From the NCBI GenBank assembly GCA_944391835.1, contig CALXVA010000005.1, positions 1-38,465 on the forward strand: a stretch of DNA of 38,465 bases, in the 5' to 3' direction. Made by a program: the position numbers and the translations under genes. The stretch's first letter is position 1; every line of letters starts with the position of its first letter. The DNA comes from an uncultured Clostridia bacterium (GTDB lineage Bacteria; Bacillota; Clostridia; TANB77; CAG-508). Positions 16,172 through 24,180 of the stretch are shown here, piece by piece. The notes beneath the pieces were generated by a model. It saw only the letters and a program-made list of their open reading frames with translations. It did no database searches and was not told the DNA's origin.

Positions 16172-17125
16172 ATGAAACGGTATGAAAAATTTGTGCTTGA
16201 GGCAGAAAAAGGTATAACCTTTGAAGTCTCAGAGGGAATAAGAGGAGAATTAATTATCAGAGCTCGGAATATTGCTACAACTGAAGCTTTAGCGAAAACA
16301 AGAGAAGAGTCAATTACAAAAGCTCTGAATGTTGCTACAGCCAATAACTATGTAAATCCTCCAATTCCAGAAGGATACAAGCATGTTTGTGGCAAATGGA
16401 ACAATGGCTTTGTAATTGAAAGAGATTCTGATGGAAGCCAGTTTGTATGGGTACCTGTTGGAAGTCTCGACTCTAACGGAACACTTGATGGAGAACATTT
16501 TTCGCAGAAATTCGGCAGACGAAATTACATGAAGGATGAATTTTCGTATGATGAATTCAATGAAGTTTTAAATGGTGAACTGCTTGAACAACTTGAAAGT
16601 GTCAAAAAGTACGGAGGATTTTATATTTCTCGATATAATATTTCCAAGAGTTCAGCAGGAAAACCACAGTCGGTCAAAGGAGTTATGCCGTGGGTAAACA
16701 TCAATTTTGATGATGCCAAGAAGATTGCATCCACTATCGAAGACAATGAAGCAGTTAAAAGTCATCTGACTTTTGGTGCAGAATATGATTCTGTACTGGA
16801 ATGGTTTATCAAAACAGAAGTTAAAACTCTTGCTGAAATTGCAGAGGACTCTGCTGAATGGGGCAATCATTGTAATACAGAGAATTCTCCAAAGAAAGTA
16901 GTTGAAACAGGAAGCAGAGAAAAATGGTGTGCTAATAACATCTGCGACTTTGCAGGTAATGTGGATGAATGGACACAAGAACAGAACGAAAGTTCGTATC
17001 GCGTTATCCGTGGTGGCAGTTACGACCTTTATGGGTACAATTGTCCTGTCGCCTATCGTGGTTACGACAATCCTGGTGAAGTCTTTGACGACACTGGTTT
17101 TCGTGCTGCTCTTTACATTAAGTAA
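16172..17125 (+). CDS. Formylglycine-generating-enzyme (SUMF1) fold protein; candidate DGR target
   Basis: The 317-residue protein starts with a Lys/Glu-rich segment (about 1-55). From about residue 60 it has the FGE-sulfatase/SUMF1 fold, a C-type-lectin-like fold: SQFVWVPVGSL (about 89-99), YGGFYISRYNIS (about 148-159), ICDFAGNVDEWTQE (about 255-268), YRVIRGGSY (276-284) and a closing DTGFRAALYIK. This fold serves both as enzyme and as the variable ligand-binding protein of diversity-generating retroelements. No signal peptide is visible. The gene uses cgt/cgc/cgg for arginine and many g/c-ending codons, unlike its aga-rich neighbours, which suggests horizontal acquisition. It has its own promoter and terminator. 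Enzymatic FGE activity is doubtful, since I cannot place the paired active-site cysteines. Confidence 0.8.
   Translation: MKRYEKFVLEAEKGITFEVSEGIRGELIIRARNIATTEALAKTREESITKALNVATANNYVNPPIPEGYKHVCGKWNNGFVIERDSDGSQFVWVPVGSLDSNGTLDGEHFSQKFGRRNYMKDEFSYDEFNEVLNGELLEQLESVKKYGGFYISRYNISKSSAGKPQSVKGVMPWVNINFDDAKKIASTIEDNEAVKSHLTFGAEYDSVLEWFIKTEVKTLAEIAEDSAEWGNHCNTENSPKKVVETGSREKWCANNICDFAGNVDEWTQEQNESSYRVIRGGSYDLYGYNCPVAYRGYDNPGEVFDDTGFRAALYIK
16994..17122 (+). other. Candidate DGR variable region (3' end of the SUMF1-fold gene)
   Basis: The end of the gene (residues 275-317) has the layout of DGR variable regions. A constant RVIRGGS block comes first, then codons 284-307 with scattered Tyr, Asp, Gly, Asn, Leu, Val and Phe, then constant DTGFRAA. 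Of those 24 codons, 22 end in C or T, as expected if template AAC/AAT codons were changed at their adenines. Local GC is visibly higher than in the rest of the window, and arginine is always cgt or cgc. No second copy (template repeat) and no reverse transcriptase lie in the window. Confidence 0.5.
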
Positions 17126-17172
17126 CTACGCGTATACTGTTAAAGTATTATAATTTGTTCCCAAACACAGAT

Positions 17173-17217
17173 AGAAGGAGAGAACTTTGAAATTTCGGGT
17201 TCTCTCTTTCTTTTGAT
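17173..17217 (+). terminator. Terminator after the SUMF1-fold gene
   Basis: agagaac (17179-17185) pairs with gttctct (17199-17205) and is followed by a T-rich tail (ctttcttttg). It lies about 50 bases after the stop codon. Confidence 0.65.
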
Positions 17218-17305
17218 TCTATACGAGAATTTTGCTTTAATAATTGCCCACAATCTTATTTGCATAAAACATAGAAAGTAGTAGAAAAAACTCGAAGAAT
17301 TTTAC

Positions 17306-17334
17306 TTGACATTAATAACCTAATCTTATATTAT
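17306..17334 (+). promoter_or_regulatory. adhE promoter
   Basis: A consensus TTGACA (17306-17311) and TATTAT (17329-17334) are separated by 17 bases. They lie about 65 bases before the adhE start. Confidence 0.75.
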
Positions 17335-17350
17335 ATGAGTAAACAAATGC

Positions 17351-17379
17351 TATGCTCCCTTATTATACAAGGGAACATA
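17351..17379 (+). promoter_or_regulatory. Stem-loop in the adhE leader
   Basis: tatg-c-tccctt (17351-17361) pairs with aaggga-a-cata (17369-17379) around a seven-base loop, 11 bases before the aggagg ribosome site. It would form at the 5' end of the mRNA and could stabilise the transcript or control its translation. No Rex-type operator was seen. Confidence 0.5.
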
Positions 17380-17400
17380 AGTTTTGAATAGGAGGTAAAT

Positions 17401-20004
17401 ATGGGAAAAGAGATTAGTGAAGAAGAGCAAGCAAAAATAAAAGCTATGATAGATGACTTAATGGTAAAAGCCAAAAAAGCATCGGAAGAGTATATGAAGC
17501 TTACTCAAGAAGATGTAGACAGAATAATAAAAGCTATGTCTATGGCAGGGTTAGAGCACCACATGGAGCTAGCTAAAATGGCAGTAGAGGAAACTGGAAG
17601 AGGAATTTACGAAGATAAAATAACAAAGAATATGTTTGCAACAGAATATATTTACCATAGTATAAAATATGATAAAACTGTTGGTATTATATCAGAAAAT
17701 GAAGAGGAGGGCTATGTAGAAATAGCCGAACCTATTGGAATTATAGCAGGTGTAACACCTGTTACAAACCCAACATCAACAACTATGTTTAAATCAATAA
17801 TTGCAGCAAAAACAAGAAATGTTATAGTATTTGGATTCCATCCATCTGCACAAAAATGCAGTGTGGCAGCAGCAAAACTTTTAAGAGATGCAGCTGTAGA
17901 AGCAGGTGCACCAGAAAACTGTATATTATGGATTGAAGAACCATCTATAACAGCAACAAATATGCTAATGCATCATCCAGATGTTAATTTAATTTTGGCA
18001 ACTGGTGGAACAGGTATGGTTAAAGCAGCATATTCTTGTGGAAAGCCAGCACTTGGAGTAGGACCTGGAAATGTACCTTGTTACATAGATAAAACAGCAA
18101 AATTAAAAACATCTGTAAATGATTTGGTTATGTCAAAATCTTTTGACAATGGTATGATTTGCGCTTCAGAGCAATCTGTAATTGTAGATAGAGAAATAAA
18201 GGACGAGTTTGAGAAGCTAATGAAAGAAGCTGGTTGCTATTTCTTATCAGAAGATGAGACAAATAAATTAAGAGACACAATGTTTTTAAAAGAAAAAGAT
18301 GGTGCTTTAAACTCTGCAATAGTTGGGCAAAGCCCATATAAAATAGCAGGAGAAGCTGGAATAGAAGTGCCAAAGGATACAAAAGTATTAGTATTAAAAG
18401 AAAATGGAGTTGGAATAGAGCATCCATTCTCTAAAGAAAAACTTAGCCCTGTTTTGGCATACTATGTAGTAGAAAATAGTGATGAGGGTATAGACCTAGC
18501 AGAAAAGCTAATTGAATTTGGAGGACTTGGACACTCAGCAGTAATCCATTCAGAAGATAAAGAAACAATAGCTAAATTTTCAGAAAAAGTAAAAGTAGGA
18601 AGAATTATAGTAAACTCTCCATCAACACATGGAGCTATTGGTGATATATACAACACAAATATGCCGTCACTTACACTTGGTTGTGGTACATTTGGTGGAA
18701 ATTCAACAACAGCAAATGTATCTAGTGTAAACTTAATAAATATAAAAAGAGTTGCCGATAGGAGGGTTAATATGCAGTGGTTTAAAGTTCCAGAAAAAAT
18801 ATATTTTGAAGCAGGTTCAATAGCATACTTAGAAAAAATGCCAGATATAACAAGAGCCTTTATAGTAACAGACGAATCAATGGTAAGTTTAGGATATATA
18901 GATAAAATTCTATATCATCTAAGAAATAGAAATCAATATGTACATTCAGAAGTATTCTCAGATGTAGAATCAGATCCATCATTTGACACAATAAATAAAG
19001 GAGTTCAAATGATGAATGAATTTAAACCTGATGTAATTATAGCAGTTGGTGGAGGAAGCCCAATAGATGCAGCAAAAGGTATGTGGCTATTCTATGAGCA
19101 TCCAGATGCAGATGTAGAAGGTTTAAAACTTAAATTTATGGACATAAGAAAACGTACATACAAATTCCCAAAACTAGGAGAAAAAGCAAAATTTGTAGCA
19201 ATACCTACAACATCAGGAACAGGCTCAGAAGTTACATCATTTGCAGTACTTACAGACAAAAAGCAAAACAAAAAATATCCATTAGCAGACTATGAGCTAA
19301 CACCAGATGTAGCAATAGTAGATCCAGACTTAGTAATGAGCTTGCCAAAGAAAATTACAGCAGATACAGGTATGGATGTACTAACACACGCAATAGAATC
19401 TTATGTATCAAATATGGCATCAGACTTTACTGATGGACTAGCAGAAAAAGCAGTAGAACTTGTATTTAATAACCTAAGAGAAGCATATAATAATGGAAGC
19501 AACAAAGAGGCAAGGGAGCACATGCATAACGCAAGCACAATAGCAGGTATGGCATTCACAAACGCATTTTTAGGCATCAACCACTCTTTAGCACATAAAA
19601 TAGGAGCAGAATTCCATATGGCACACGGTAGAATAAATGCAATATTACTTCCTTATGTTATAAAATACAACAGCAGTAGACCAACAAAATTTGTATCATT
19701 CCCAAAATACGAATACTTTATAGCAGACCAAAAATATGCAGACTTAGCTAGAAGAATGCACTTCAAAGCAGATACAAATGAAGAGGGAGTAAATTCTCTA
19801 ATAGAAGAAATAAAGAAATTAAATGCAGACTTAGGAATAGAAAAGAGCTTTAAAGAAGCTGGAATCGATGAAACTGAATTTATGGCAAAGGTTGATATGC
19901 TTGCAGATAGAGCATTTGAAGATCAATGTACAACAGCAAATCCAAGAGTTCCATTAGTAAGTGAACTAAAGCAAATTTTAATAGACAGTTATTATGGTAA
20001 CTAA
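17401..20004 (+). CDS. adhE: Bifunctional acetaldehyde-CoA/alcohol dehydrogenase
   Basis: AdhE reduces acetyl-CoA to acetaldehyde and then ethanol, regenerating NAD+ in fermentation, and usually assembles into spirosomes. The 867-residue protein has the N-terminal aldehyde dehydrogenase domain with the catalytic cysteine C254 in [10 protein letters not shown] linker near 450-460 follows, then the C-terminal iron-dependent alcohol dehydrogenase: [29 protein letters not shown] and [20 protein letters not shown], with the His ligands for iron. It is preceded by a consensus promoter, a leader hairpin and taggaggt. An SD-like aggagg just before internal Met458 is unusual. The RAYT element begins two bases after the stop codon. 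Confidence 0.97.
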   Translation: MGKEISEEEQAKIKAMIDDLMVKAKKASEEYMKLTQEDVDRIIKAMSMAGLEHHMELAKMAVEETGRGIYEDKITKNMFATEYIYHSIKYDKTVGIISENEEEGYVEIAEPIGIIAGVTPVTNPTSTTMFKSIIAAKTRNVIVFGFHPSAQKCSVAAAKLLRDAAVEAGAPENCILWIEEPSITATNMLMHHPDVNLILATGGTGMVKAAYSCGKPALGVGPGNVPCYIDKTAKLKTSVNDLVMSKSFDNGMICASEQSVIVDREIKDEFEKLMKEAGCYFLSEDETNKLRDTMFLKEKDGALNSAIVGQSPYKIAGEAGIEVPKDTKVLVLKENGVGIEHPFSKEKLSPVLAYYVVENSDEGIDLAEKLIEFGGLGHSAVIHSEDKETIAKFSEKVKVGRIIVNSPSTHGAIGDIYNTNMPSLTLGCGTFGGNSTTANVSSVNLINIKRVADRRVNMQWFKVPEKIYFEAGSIAYLEKMPDITRAFIVTDESMVSLGYIDKILYHLRNRNQYVHSEVFSDVESDPSFDTINKGVQMMNEFKPDVIIAVGGGSPIDAAKGMWLFYEHPDADVEGLKLKFMDIRKRTYKFPKLGEKAKFVAIPTTSGTGSEVTSFAVLTDKKQNKKYPLADYELTPDVAIVDPDLVMSLPKKITADTGMDVLTHAIESYVSNMASDFTDGLAEKAVELVFNNLREAYNNGSNKEAREHMHNASTIAGMAFTNAFLGINHSLAHKIGAEFHMAHGRINAILLPYVIKYNSSRPTKFVSFPKYEYFIADQKYADLARRMHFKADTNEEGVNSLIEEIKKLNADLGIEKSFKEAGIDETEFMAKVDMLADRAFEDQCTTANPRVPLVSELKQILIDSYYGN

Positions 20005-20005
20005 A

Positions 20006-20032
20006 TTAGAAATTGGGGACAGTCCCCTTTTT
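20006..20032 (+). repeat. Left inverted repeat of the RAYT element
   Basis: A 27-base sequence with central GGGGACAGTCCCC palindrome and a trailing T run. It is an exact inverse of 20867-20893. As RNA it would also act as a terminator-like hairpin just after adhE. Confidence 0.85.
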
Positions 20033-20104
20033 CTAAAAAAGGTGTATGATGATTCACACACTATTCGGGGGTAAAATTTAATTTAAGAAAAGAGGTATAC
20101 TAAT

Positions 20105-20866
20105 ATGTCCCGTTTAGCACGTAGAAATCTATGTACATCTTTTTTTCATGTCATTGTACAAGGTGTAAATAGAGAATTTATTTTTGAAAAATATAAATAT
20201 AGAGAAAAATACTTTCATTTATTGGAAGAGGTAAAAAAAGACCATATTTTAGATATTCTTGCATATTCGATTATGTATAACCATACACATATGTTAGTTC
20301 ATACAGAAAAGATAAAAGAACTATCAGACTTTATGAAGAAAGTTAATGAAAAATATGCTAAATACTATAATTATATGGAAAATAGAGTAGGCCACGTTTT
20401 TAGAGATCGATATATGAGTGAACCAATAACAAATAAAAAATATTTAATAAATTGCTTAGTTTATATTCATAATAATCCAGTCAAAGCCAATATTGTAAAA
20501 AAATGTGAAGATTATCAATTTTCGAGCTATTTGGATTATATAAATGAAACCAAATTTGTAAATAAAGATATAATTAAGTTAGTATTTGATACTAATAAAT
20601 TGGATTTAAGTTTATATAAGGAATTGCATCTTGGAAAAAGATATTATTTTTCGGATTACAATAATGCTACAGAAGAAAATGTACAAGAAATTTTACAAGA
20701 AATTGAAAGAATGTATGGCCAAAATATAGAAAATTTATTAAAGAAAGAGCATCTTGTATATAAAATTGTACTAGAAATAAAAGAAAGAATTCCCAATATA
20801 TCAAATCTACAAATTTCGAAAACTTTAGGAATAAATAAAAATATAATATATAAGATATTAAAATAG
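20105..20866 (+). CDS. REP-associated tyrosine transposase (Y1/HUH superfamily)
   Basis: RAYTs are single-copy relatives of IS200/IS605 transposases that act on REP palindromes through a single-strand HUH mechanism. The 253-residue protein begins MSRLARRNLCTSFFHVIVQGVNR-type, as the family does. It has the histidine pair in YNHTHMLVH (H60, H62), GHVFRDRYMSEPI, and the nucleophile tyrosine Y120 in CLVYIHNNPVKANIV. The last 40 residues (ISNLQISKTLGINKNIIYKIL) look like a helix-turn-helix found in some RAYT groups. The start has agaggt upstream. The reading frame is intact, and the gene fills the element between the inverted repeats. Confidence 0.92.
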   Translation: MSRLARRNLCTSFFHVIVQGVNREFIFEKYKYREKYFHLLEEVKKDHILDILAYSIMYNHTHMLVHTEKIKELSDFMKKVNEKYAKYYNYMENRVGHVFRDRYMSEPITNKKYLINCLVYIHNNPVKANIVKKCEDYQFSSYLDYINETKFVNKDIIKLVFDTNKLDLSLYKELHLGKRYYFSDYNNATEENVQEILQEIERMYGQNIENLLKKEHLVYKIVLEIKERIPNISNLQISKTLGINKNIIYKILK

Positions 20867-20893
20867 AAAAAGGGGACTGTCCCCAATTTCTAA
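20867..20893 (-). repeat. Right inverted repeat of the RAYT element
   Basis: Exact inverse copy of 20006-20032, directly after the transposase stop codon. Confidence 0.85.
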
Positions 20894-20898
20894 GAGAG

Positions 20899-20927
20899 TT
20901 GACATAAGTTAGAGAAAATAGTATAAT
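20899..20927 (+). promoter_or_regulatory. Consensus sigma-A promoter for the Spo0A-C gene
   Basis: TTGACA (20899-20904) and TATAAT (20922-20927), 17 bases apart, match both hexamers of the consensus exactly. The -35 lies six bases from the end of the RAYT element. Confidence 0.85.
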
Positions 20928-20975
20928 AGACTTGTTCGATTAGCAAAGCTAATGTATAAAAAATGGAGGTAAAAG

Positions 20976-21482
20976 ATGTATAACCGGCAATATTTTGTTT
21001 TGTTTGGAAAGAAGCTGACAAAGGAGGATTTTTTAGAGGCAACTTCTGCATTTTTGGATGTGATATTATCCAAAGAAGATGCTACTCTTGAAGTAGTTGA
21101 GGGCTCAACAATTAAAAATGCAGTTGTAAAGACTAACGAAGAAATTGTAGAGGAGGTTTTTGCACGGCTTGGACTTTCTTTTTCAAAGGAAGGAACGAGA
21201 TATATAAGGGATATTGTTTTATATTATTTGGTAAACAAAGATAAAATGGTAAATATCAAAGTAGACGTACATCCGATTCTTTTTGAGAAGTATAATGTTG
21301 GATATGAAAAGCTTAGGGCTTGTATGAGAGAGGCAATAAAGTTTGCGATGGTAAAACCGACACCTCTTACAAAGAATCTTTTTGAAGACAGCATCAAGAG
21401 AAATAAAACAGTTCCGGCTAAAGAATTTATTGTGAAGGTACTTGACTTTTGCAAGTACTATGCAATCTCCCTAGAAAAGTGA
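20976..21482 (+). CDS. Stand-alone Spo0A C-terminal-domain protein
   Basis: The 168-residue protein lacks a receiver domain. From about residue 55 it follows the DNA-binding domain of Spo0A: VFARLGLSFSKEGTRYIRDIVLYYL (cf. HEIGVPAHIKGYLYLREAI), VHPILFEKYNVGYEKLRACMREAIKFAM (cf. [28 protein letters not shown]), and finally KRNKTVPAKEFIVKVLDFC (cf. TKAKPTNSEFIAMVADKL). Spo0A is the master regulator of sporulation; this version may bind similar DNA without phosphorylation control. The N-terminal 50 residues match nothing I know. It has a consensus promoter, a strong tggaggt ribosome site and its own terminator, so it is a monocistron. Codon use (ccg, cgg, ctg, more g-ending) differs somewhat from the neighbours. 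Confidence 0.8.
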   Translation: MYNRQYFVLFGKKLTKEDFLEATSAFLDVILSKEDATLEVVEGSTIKNAVVKTNEEIVEEVFARLGLSFSKEGTRYIRDIVLYYLVNKDKMVNIKVDVHPILFEKYNVGYEKLRACMREAIKFAMVKPTPLTKNLFEDSIKRNKTVPAKEFIVKVLDFCKYYAISLEK

Positions 21483-21535
21483 CTGATTTTACTAAAATTG
21501 CTGGCTAATTAGTACAGTTCTAGTAAACAATCGAA

Positions 21536-21582
21536 AAAACGAGGCATTCTATATGAAAAAGTATAGAATGTCTCGTTTTGTG
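21536..21582 (+). terminator. Terminator after the Spo0A-C gene
   Basis: A long stem, aacgag-g-cattctata (21538-21553) against tatagaatg-t-ctcgtt (21562-21577), has an eight-base loop and is followed by tttgtg. Confidence 0.8.
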
Positions 21583-21756
21583 CCAATCTTTTGGACTAAT
21601 TAAATATGGGGTTACTAGCTAAAGAGAGTAAAACTATTATCTTGTAACCTTTACTCTATAAAAAATTGTATAAATATTGAAAAAATGGAAAATTTAATAT
21701 ATAATTGCACAAAGCTTAAAAAGAACATAAAAAATTTAAAAGTAAAGGATATAAGA

Positions 21757-22671
21757 ATGTTAATTACTTTAATTATTTTACTAATTTTATTTATAATTAC
21801 TGGAGTTATTTCAGGCAACTTTTTGTTTAATCTTGCATTAAATCCCAAATCTTCTAAATCCATTTTTCTAAATAGAACTATTGACGAAGATGAAATAATT
21901 CTAAGAGAAAAAAATACTGATTGGATAAATAAAAATGCAGAAGAAGTATGTATTTTTAACAAAAAAATAAAATTGTGTGGATATGAAATACAAAATAAAA
22001 AAGAAAGTAAAGTATGGGTCATAGGAGCACATGGCTATACAGAAACAGCATGCTCAATGGTAGGAGTAGCCAAACAGTTTTTAAATTATGGGTATAATGT
22101 TTTACTTCCAGACTTGAGAGCGCACGGAAAGAGTGAAGGAAAATATATTGGAATGGGATGGCTAGATAGACTAGACCTAGTAAAATGGATTAACTATCTT
22201 ATAGAAAAATATGGTCACATTAAAATAATACTTTATGGAATTTCTATGGGAGCTGCTACGGTAATGATGGCTAGTGGAGAAAATTTGCCAAGTAATGTAA
22301 GAGTTGTAATTGAAGATTGTGGATATACATCCGTATGGGAAGAATTTACAGACAAGTTAAAAACCATTTTTCACATACCAGCATTTCCTGCAATGTATAA
22401 TGCAAACTTTATAATAAAAATAAGAGCAGGCTTCTCTCTAAAAAAAGCATCGTGTGTTAAGCAGTTAAAAAAGTGCAAAATACCAACTTTATTTATACAC
22501 GGAGATAAAGATAAGTTTGTGCCATTTTATATGTTAGATAAACTTTATGCAATAGCAAAATGCCCAAAAGAAAAGCTTGTTATAAAAAATGCTGGGCATA
22601 CAGAAGCACAGGCGATAGAGCCACAAAAGTATTGGCACACAGTTAGAAAGTTTATTAAAAGGTATATATAA
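21757..22671 (+). CDS. Membrane-anchored alpha/beta hydrolase
   Basis: The 304-residue protein starts with one transmembrane or signal-anchor helix (MLITLIILLILFIITG) and then an alpha/beta hydrolase domain of the YqkD/BAAT type: VIGAHGYTETACSM (oxyanion HG), DLRAHGKSEG, nucleophile S163 in LYGISMGAA, acid D252 in FIHGDKDKFVP, and H281 in NAGHTEA. It should face outward or sit at the membrane; the substrate is unknown. I prefer ATG 21757 (aaagga eight bases upstream) to ATG 21685, which has no ribosome site and would add 24 polar residues before the helix. The HD-hydrolase gene follows 33 bases later and may be co-transcribed. Confidence 0.85.
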   Translation: MLITLIILLILFIITGVISGNFLFNLALNPKSSKSIFLNRTIDEDEIILREKNTDWINKNAEEVCIFNKKIKLCGYEIQNKKESKVWVIGAHGYTETACSMVGVAKQFLNYGYNVLLPDLRAHGKSEGKYIGMGWLDRLDLVKWINYLIEKYGHIKIILYGISMGAATVMMASGENLPSNVRVVIEDCGYTSVWEEFTDKLKTIFHIPAFPAMYNANFIIKIRAGFSLKKASCVKQLKKCKIPTLFIHGDKDKFVPFYMLDKLYAIAKCPKEKLVIKNAGHTEAQAIEPQKYWHTVRKFIKRYI

Positions 22672-22704
22672 TGCAAGATTTTAAATCAAGGAGGTATTTT
22701 TAGA

Positions 22705-23244
22705 ATGCAAAAATTAGATTATGCAATTTTATTTGCTACAAAAGCACACGATGGGCAAAGGAGAAAAACAGATAATGTAGATATGATATTCCATCCATTT
22801 ACTGTTGGAATGTTGTTACAAAGGGTAGGAGCAGATGATGATACAGTAATAGCTGGAATTTTACACGATGTTGTAGAAGATACAAAGTATACATTAGATG
22901 ACATTGAAAATATATTTGGAAAAAATGTAAGGAATATTGTAGATGAGGTTACCGAGGATAAATCTCTCGAATGGAAAAAGAGAAAAGAAGAAGCTATAGA
23001 AAAAGTAAGAAACGCAAGTTTACAGGGAAAAATGGTCGAATGTGCAGACAAAATTAACAATCTAGAATCATTATATGATTTACTTCAAGAAAAAGGAGCA
23101 GAGGTATGGAAAAACTTTAATAAACCATATTCTGAACAAAAATGGTATTATACAGAAATGTATCAGGCAGTGGTAGATAACGCAGAAAATAACCAGTTTT
23201 TTGAAAGATACAAAAAAATACTAAATAAGGTATTTGAAATGTAG
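22705..23244 (+). CDS. HD-domain hydrolase, MESH1/SpoT-like
   Basis: The 179-residue protein is a compact HD phosphohydrolase resembling the hydrolase half of RelA/SpoT and the small alarmone hydrolases: FATKAHDGQRRKTDN, HPFTVGMLL (H30), ILHDVVEDT (H54, D55, E58, D59) and ADKINNLESL (D115). These residues form the Mn2+ site that removes pyrophosphate from (p)ppGpp or a related nucleotide. No synthetase, TGS or ACT domain is present. It follows the alpha/beta hydrolase by 33 bases with aggagg at good distance. The exact substrate is inferred. Confidence 0.85.
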   Translation: MQKLDYAILFATKAHDGQRRKTDNVDMIFHPFTVGMLLQRVGADDDTVIAGILHDVVEDTKYTLDDIENIFGKNVRNIVDEVTEDKSLEWKKRKEEAIEKVRNASLQGKMVECADKINNLESLYDLLQEKGAEVWKNFNKPYSEQKWYYTEMYQAVVDNAENNQFFERYKKILNKVFEM

Positions 23245-23392
23245 AAATTTAATAGATGATTACAAACGAATTAAATTTAGCTAAGAGGCTTTATTCGAAA
23301 GTATTTATATTACTGAGATAACAGAATGAAAAACAATAAAATTTTTGAGATTAAATATATTTATTTATAAAATAGCAAGGAGAGAATAAAAA

Positions 23393-24148
23393 ATGATCAC
23401 TATTTCTAAAGATTTGATGGAACAAAAAATAGAGAAAATTAGTAGTAATATGCATAAAATAAAAGAGAAATTAACTCCAGATACACCACCAATTTTTGTA
23501 GAACTACTTGGTACACCTAAAAGTGGAAAAACAACATTATTAAAGAATTTAAGAGGACTTTTTAGTAACAACGATATTGAAATTTTTACTAGAAGGGAAA
23601 CGGCAGAGTATAATCCAGTGGCAAAAGACGCGAGAGAATACAATCTATGGATGGTACTAGAATTATTTAGGAATTTATCAGAAGATATTTCAAATAAACA
23701 AGGTAAAATTGTAATTTATGACAGAGGTATTTTGGACAGATTAACTTGGCTAGAAAGAGCAGTTGAAACAGGGGAAATGTCCAAAGCAGAGATTGATAAA
23801 ATTAGAGCATTGTATGAACTAGAAGCAATAAAAAATGGATATAGGCCAATAACATTAGGCTTTATAACTACACCAGAATTAAGTGTACAAAGGAAAGGAC
23901 AACCCGGAAGAGCAGTAAATGTAGAAAATTTAACTGCATACAATAGAATTCTGCTAAGTGCACAAAATGAAATAGAAAAAAATTCGTTTACAAATAGTCT
24001 AACAAGAACAGATACATATCAAGGTAGACTAGAGGAATTTATATTAGATATATCTTCTCAGTTGACGGACGAAATAATAAATAGCCTAGAAATAGGAAAA
24101 AACAAGCAAGTTAAAAGTGTAAAGGAAAGTATAGGAGAAGCTAGATAG
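23393..24148 (+). CDS. P-loop nucleotide kinase-like protein
   Basis: The 251-residue protein has an N-terminal helical segment (1-30) and a P-loop, ELLGTPKSGKTTLLKNL (G40, K46, T48). IVIYDRGILDRLTW (D110, R111) resembles the DR(F/G/Y) loop of thymidylate and deoxynucleoside kinases, and RKGQPGRAVN could be a lid. It is probably a (deoxy)nucleoside or nucleotide kinase, or a kinase-like ATPase, but I cannot name a family. It ends 32 bases before a thymidylate-kinase gene on the same strand, supporting a nucleotide-related role. Confidence 0.65.
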   Translation: MITISKDLMEQKIEKISSNMHKIKEKLTPDTPPIFVELLGTPKSGKTTLLKNLRGLFSNNDIEIFTRRETAEYNPVAKDAREYNLWMVLELFRNLSEDISNKQGKIVIYDRGILDRLTWLERAVETGEMSKAEIDKIRALYELEAIKNGYRPITLGFITTPELSVQRKGQPGRAVNVENLTAYNRILLSAQNEIEKNSFTNSLTRTDTYQGRLEEFILDISSQLTDEIINSLEIGKNKQVKSVKESIGEAR

Positions 24149-24180
24149 AAATAAAAAACAACAGAAAAGGAATGATAAGA

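Larger units (their letters stand above)
20006..20893 (+). mobile_element. RAYT element bounded by 27-bp perfect inverted repeats
   Basis: The unit is 888 bp and carries one transposase gene. Its ends, 20006-20032 and 20867-20893, are identical in inverse orientation over 27 bases, and each contains the palindrome GGGGACAGTCCCC. The left end follows the adhE stop by one base. The right end begins at the transposase stop codon and finishes six bases before the -35 box of the next gene. I see no clear target-site duplication. Confidence 0.8.

Noticed and set aside
16172-17125. Active formylglycine-generating enzyme for sulfatases
   Set aside because: No sulfatase gene is nearby, the catalytic cysteine pair cannot be placed, and the 3' end looks diversified for binding.
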